A stretch of DNA of 7,340 nt from positions 1-7,340 of the forward strand of contig JABHDC010000276.1 of NCBI GenBank assembly GCA_018673255.1, given 5' to 3'. The position numbers and the translations under genes are program-made. The notes below the pieces were generated by a model. That model was not told the DNA's origin, did no database searches, and saw only the letters and a list, made by a program, of their open reading frames with translations. This stretch comes from Gemmatimonadota bacterium. GTDB taxonomy: Bacteria; Latescibacterota; UBA2968; UBA8231. The number at the start of each line of letters is the position of its first letter. Position 1 is the first letter of the stretch. Positions 5,213-7,340 of the stretch are shown piece after piece.

Positions 5213-5714
5213 ATGTCAATCTCGCCTTCTCCAACCCGTGTGGCGCATCAGGCGGCGGGGTTCGTGTGGCGATGGGATTCGTGTAGTCCTGGGGTTGTCC
5301 ACCTTCACCCACGCAATACCGTAGGTGTTCTGGCCAATTCCCCTTCCTTGCGAACTGCTCTCAGACCACGGATTGGCACACTGGGGAGCAGATCAACAGA
5401 GGCGAGCTTCGGCCTCTCAGTTGGATGCGGTCGCCCTCTCTGGCCAGGTTGAGGCCGTGCACGAGCCGGCCATTACCGACGACGAGACCTGCTGTACTCA
5501 GAGTCGAGTACAGCAGACACCATCCCTGCCCAGGATGTACGTAGAGACAAGCGTAACGCACGTCGCTACTGCAATCGTGGGGTCGAGCGGCCTTCCTTTG
5601 ATCGCCGAATCGACGTCGCCACAGGCAGGCGATAGGATGCTCCTGCGACATTCCAGAAGATCCGCAACCTCCGTCCCTCCGCTGTTACCGAAGGTTTCCA
5701 CGAAGAGGACCACG
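5213..5714. other. Gene-free, probably decayed region
   Basis: Open frames exist on both strands, but none has a convincing SD or a recognisable complete protein. Short protein-like scraps appear: on the minus strand GLVVGNGRLVHGLNLAREGD around 5410-5495 and TYGIAWVKVDNP around 5290-5325; on the plus strand LPRMYVETSV at 5526-5555. The last resembles the first residues of PIN toxins but is not followed by the rest of one. The stretch probably holds debris of former genes. Confidence 0.5.
5489..5516. repeat. Perfect 11-bp inverted repeat
   Basis: CTGCTGTACTC (5489-5499) and GAGTACAGCAG (5506-5516) are exact inverted copies around the six bases AGAGTC. No T-tract follows on either side, so it is not a standard terminator. 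It may be an operator, a transposon-end relic or a hairpin. Confidence 0.7.
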
Positions 5715-5911
5715 TCATCCCGTCCTCCGAGGGGCCAAAGGGTTCTCGACCTGGAGACCGTGGCACACCATGCCGTCGGACAGCCCCTCGCTGAGAATCT
5801 TGGGCATCAGCTCCTCTCCGCAGCGGCGGCCATGAGTCCGTCCCTATAGGAGATCTGGTATCTCTCCGCCGTCTCGATCCCTCGGTGCGACAGGCGGTCA
5901 TCGACGGCCAT
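5715..5911 (-). pseudogene. C-terminal remnant of a PIN-domain (VapC) toxin, frameshifted
   Basis: Reading on the minus strand from 5911, one frame gives AERYQISYRDGLMAAAAE and then stops at 5807. A neighbouring frame overlapping it gives MPKILSEGLSDGMVCHGLQ followed by VENPLAP and ends at 5715. Joined, these match the usual end of VapC toxins, where a R-Y-x-I-S-Y-W-D-A-L-I-x-A-A-A helix leads to I-L-x-S-E-D-L-x-D-G-x-x-x-x-G-x-x-V-x-N-P-F. A single-base indel near 5815 thus breaks the gene. The D of E-D-L is replaced by Gly, another sign of decay. The first half of the toxin, including its first catalytic Asp, is missing; the membrane-protein gene ends only 17 bases upstream. No matching antitoxin lies next to it in this orientation. 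Confidence 0.75.
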
Positions 5912-5928
5912 AGCGAGGCCCGTCGGCG

Positions 5929-6498
5929 TCAAGCAGACTCGGATTCGTCCGGGCCATCACCGTCAGCGTCACCCGGTGGCCCTTCCACCTTGATCAGCGT
6001 CTGCTTCCCGTCCTTGCTCTGCAGGACCGTGACCGTCACGCCGGCCAGGCGGGCCTCGCGCTTGAAATCATCGATCAACTCCACATTCGCCCGACGTTTG
6101 ATGAGCTTGTGTGCCAATAGCAGATCGATGCTCTGCTTCGTGCACAATCCGTAGGGCTTGCCCTTGTAGTAGATGTGGTAAGCCCGGACCGGATTCCGCT
6201 TCTCCGCTGCTTTCTTCCCTCCCCCACCAGAGCGCCACGAGTAGGTGAGGGCGTATCCCAGGAAGTTCGTCACCACCACGGCCAGATCGCCCGCCGTCGC
6301 CCCGGTGCTCATCAGATCGAACAGATTGAGCGGAATGAGGCAGACCAGCATCAGGCAACCGGTGAAGAAGAAGACGAGCCGCGCCCGGTCGATGTCGTCC
6401 CCTGCCCGCTTGCGCTCCAGCATCGCCAGAATGCGCAAGATCGTCCCCACCCAGAAGGCGGCGAAGAGCAGGACGATGATGATATCGCGGATTCCCAT
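5929..6498 (-). CDS. Unrecognised three-helix inner-membrane protein with a C-terminal soluble domain
   Basis: The 189-residue protein has three clear hydrophobic segments: about 4-24 (IIIVLLFAAFWVGTILRIL), 41-61 (LVFFFTGCLMLVCLIPLNLF) and 68-88 (AGDLAVVVTNFLGYALTYSW). A Gly/Lys-rich linker (89-101) follows, then a compact basic domain (105-172) with AYHIYYKGKPYGLCTKQSID, LLLAHKLIKRR and GVTVTVLQSKDGKQTLIKVE. The last 16 residues are acidic (DADGDGPDESESA). I do not recognise the family. With an odd number of membrane helices and a basic loop after helix 1, the C-terminal domain is probably cytoplasmic, but this is inference. The ATG at 6498 is the only usable start before an upstream stop codon, and it lacks a clear SD. 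A promoter with a palindrome over its -35 box lies upstream. The gene sits among TA remnants, but nothing shows that it belongs to one. Confidence 0.8.
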   Translation of the reverse strand: MGIRDIIIVLLFAAFWVGTILRILAMLERKRAGDDIDRARLVFFFTGCLMLVCLIPLNLFDLMSTGATAGDLAVVVTNFLGYALTYSWRSGGGGKKAAEKRNPVRAYHIYYKGKPYGLCTKQSIDLLLAHKLIKRRANVELIDDFKREARLAGVTVTVLQSKDGKQTLIKVEGPPGDADGDGPDESESA

Positions 6499-6532
6499 GC
6501 GGAGGCTGACGAAGGGGTGCGAGCCGGAGCTG

Positions 6533-6569
6533 AAGCTACGTGGGGGGAGAGAATGAGGTCAATGACCTC
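6533..6569 (-). promoter_or_regulatory. Candidate promoter and operator of the membrane-protein gene
   Basis: On the minus strand TTGACC (6562-6557, 5 of 6) is followed after 18 bases by TAGCTT (6538-6533, 3 of 6), about 35 bases before the ATG. The -35 box lies inside a perfect palindrome, GAGGTCA-A-TGACCTC (6555-6569), so a dimeric regulator may act here. CAATGACCT is repeated at 6560-6568 and 6588-6596, and CCAGAC/GTCTGG (6569-6574, 6582-6587) lies between the copies. Confidence 0.45.
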
Positions 6570-6658
6570 CAGACCCCGGCAGTCTGGCAATGACCTTGCA
6601 TCTCAGGGATCACGGTATTGCTATCAGTGATACTTTTCTGCGTATCCTGGAGACGGTC

Positions 6659-6775
6659 ATGAGCATCATCCCCAAAGCCATTCGTGATCGCTTGAGACTG
6701 CACCCTGCAAACAGGCAGAATCGCGCCTCGTGCCCTCTGCATCTGCGGAAAGGAGCCTTGAAAGGTAGCACATAA
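6659..6775 (+). pseudogene. Fragment of an AbrB/SpoVT-type antitoxin
   Basis: The plus-strand frame ending at 6775 contains MSIIPKAIRDRLRLHPANR. This is the core of the swapped-hairpin AbrB/SpoVT DNA-binding domain, which normally reads Q-V-T-I-P-K-A-I-R-D-x-L-x-L-x-P-G-D-x-V-x-F. The usual first strand is replaced by unrelated residues, the G-D after the Pro is changed to A-N, and the following F-x-x-x-x-D-G-x-V strands are missing. The short tail ending KGALKGST may correspond to the usual end. From the ATG at 6659, which has GGAG seven bases upstream, only 38 residues could be made. That is too short for the normal domain, so this is probably a relic; a shortened functional peptide cannot be excluded. 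Antitoxins of this type usually pair with PIN toxins, and a PIN relic lies about 750 bases away on the other strand. Confidence 0.6.
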
Positions 6776-6786
6776 CGGGCTACCTT
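6758..6786 (+). promoter_or_regulatory. Candidate promoter and operator of the RelB-YafQ module
   Basis: A perfect inverted repeat, AAGGTAGC (6762-6769) and GCTACCTT (6779-6786), separated by nine bases, lies about 50 bases before the antitoxin start. TTGAAA (6758-6763, 5 of 6) could be the -35 box, with TACCTT (6781-6786) as a weak -10 after 17 bases, so the repeat would span the promoter. Autoregulation by the antitoxin-toxin complex is typical of this family. Confidence 0.5.
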
Positions 6787-6836
6787 GTGAGGAATGAGAG
6801 AGGACGGCCACGTTTCACACTGCGGGAGGTATGGCG

Positions 6837-7100
6837 ATGGGTTCGGTGAAGACAGCAACTGCCAGGGCGCGGATTCATCCCGACATCAAGGAAAAGGCCG
6901 AGGACATCATTCACGACCTCGGCCTGTCGGTTTCAGCCGCATTCGAGCTCTATTATCGGCAGATCATTCTGAACAACGGCCTGCCCTTCGACGTTCGCAT
7001 ACCAAACGAGGCCTCCCGCCAGGCGATTCATGAAGCTCGCACGGGACGCGGTAAGAGGCTCCCATCAGCCGAGAAGCTGTTCGAAGACCTCGAGATATGA
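6837..7100 (+). CDS. RelB/DinJ-family antitoxin
   Basis: The protein (87 residues from ATG 6837) matches RelB/DinJ antitoxins. The N-terminal strand S-V-K-T-A-T-A-R-A-R-I is followed by H-P-D-I-K-E-K-A-E-D-I-I-H-D-L-G-L-S-V-S-A-A-F-E-L-Y-Y, the ribbon-helix-helix fold. Next comes GLPFDVRIPNEASRQAI (48-64), a family hallmark, and an acidic C-terminal tail that should contact the toxin. Two ATGs lie close together. The GGAGG at 6825-6829 is only one base from the ATG at 6831 but seven from that at 6837, so the second is preferred; the first would add two residues. The toxin gene starts nine bases after the stop, with its SD overlapping that stop. The module appears intact, and the promoter region carries an inverted repeat. 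Confidence 0.93.
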   Translation: MGSVKTATARARIHPDIKEKAEDIIHDLGLSVSAAFELYYRQIILNNGLPFDVRIPNEASRQAIHEARTGRGKRLPSAEKLFEDLEI

Positions 7101-7109
7101 GGCCGTCCG

Positions 7110-7340
7110 ATGTTCGAGATCTTCCGCACAAGCCAGTTCAAGCGCGACGTCAAAAAGGCCAAGAGGCGCGGGAAGGATACCGATCGTTTGAAGGAGGTGA
7201 TTGTCCTGCTTGTCCAAGGCCAAGCACTGCCGGCCAAGCACAAGGACCATCAACTCAAGGGCGTCAACAAGGATTGCCGGGAGTGTCACATTGAGCCAGA
7301 CTGGCTTCTGACCTACCGAATCGAAGCCAATCTCCTTCAA
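7110..7340 (+). CDS. yafQ: YafQ-family mRNA interferase toxin (runs off right edge)
   Basis: The first 77 residues of a RelE/ParE-superfamily toxin of the YafQ type are visible. YafQ cuts mRNA on the ribosome. The protein begins MFEIFRTSQFKRDVKKAKRR and contains KDHQLKG (45-51) and CHIEPDWLLTYRI (59-71). H47, H60, D64 and W65 correspond to catalytic or active-site residues His50, His63, Asp67 and Trp68 of E. coli YafQ. The C-terminal catalytic His (His87 in E. coli) would lie past the window edge, with about 15 residues missing. The ATG has GAGG at 7099-7102, seven bases upstream and overlapping the antitoxin stop codon. This suggests coupled translation, with antitoxin made first. Together with the RelB-like gene it forms a type II TA module. 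Confidence 0.92.
   Translation, partial: MFEIFRTSQFKRDVKKAKRRGKDTDRLKEVIVLLVQGQALPAKHKDHQLKGVNKDCRECHIEPDWLLTYRIEANLLQ

Noticed and set aside
5154..5312. Longer antitoxin form starting upstream at 5312
   Set aside because: It would run through the operator and promoter; the ATG at 5153 has a strong SD and starts directly with the RHH strand.
4778..5324. Plus-strand frames over the RHH/PIN module
   Set aside because: They are shadows of the two minus-strand TA genes, which have SD, overlap and family motifs.
5491..5514. LexA-like box within the inverted repeat (CTGT...ACAG)
   Set aside because: The spacing between CTGT and ACAG is 14 bases rather than the 8 of the proteobacterial SOS box.
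5325..5849. 174-codon plus-strand frame in the decayed region
   Set aside because: There is no SD and no fold-like pattern over its length, and its right part lies opposite the PIN relic. Only the short MYVETSV string is of interest.

Overview
The window is GC-rich, densely coded bacterial chromosome. It holds one housekeeping ribosomal gene (rpmB), ordinary metabolic genes, and a right half full of toxin-antitoxin (TA) genes and their remains. A Sec-type signal peptide at the left edge and the general gene style fit a Gram-negative-like bacterium outside the best-studied groups. I cannot name the phylum from sequence alone. No tRNA, rRNA, insertion sequence, phage gene or CRISPR array was seen.

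Left part (1-3203). A secreted protein runs leftwards off the window (start at 350). Divergent from it is rpmB (ribosomal protein L28), with its own promoter, a strong Shine-Dalgarno (SD) site and a classic hairpin terminator. Next comes a DegT/DnrJ/EryC1/StrS-type PLP aminotransferase (915-2153). It ends at a hairpin terminator facing an unrecognised 100-residue helical protein on the minus strand. A gene-free stretch of about 425 bases with several inverted repeats leads to a small Trm112-family protein.

Middle (3205-4425). A minus-strand nuclease joins a DUF1016/YhcG-type N-terminal domain to a staphylococcal-nuclease (SNase/thermonuclease) domain with intact catalytic residues. A degenerate half-copy of the SNase fold appears to lie between them. 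A perfect 30-bp palindrome sits inside this gene and encodes the same ten-residue peptide on both strands. Its stop codon is one base from the Trm112 stop codon.

Right part (4426-7340). A two-gene TA module (ribbon-helix-helix antitoxin followed by a PIN-domain toxin, four-base overlap) has a near-perfect 30-bp operator palindrome over its promoter. About 500 bases of apparently decayed DNA follow. Then come a frameshifted C-terminal fragment of a second PIN toxin, an unrecognised three-helix membrane protein, a short fragment of an AbrB/SpoVT-type antitoxin, and an apparently intact RelB/DinJ-YafQ module whose toxin runs off the right edge. The region therefore looks like a place where TA modules arrive, are kept for a time and decay.
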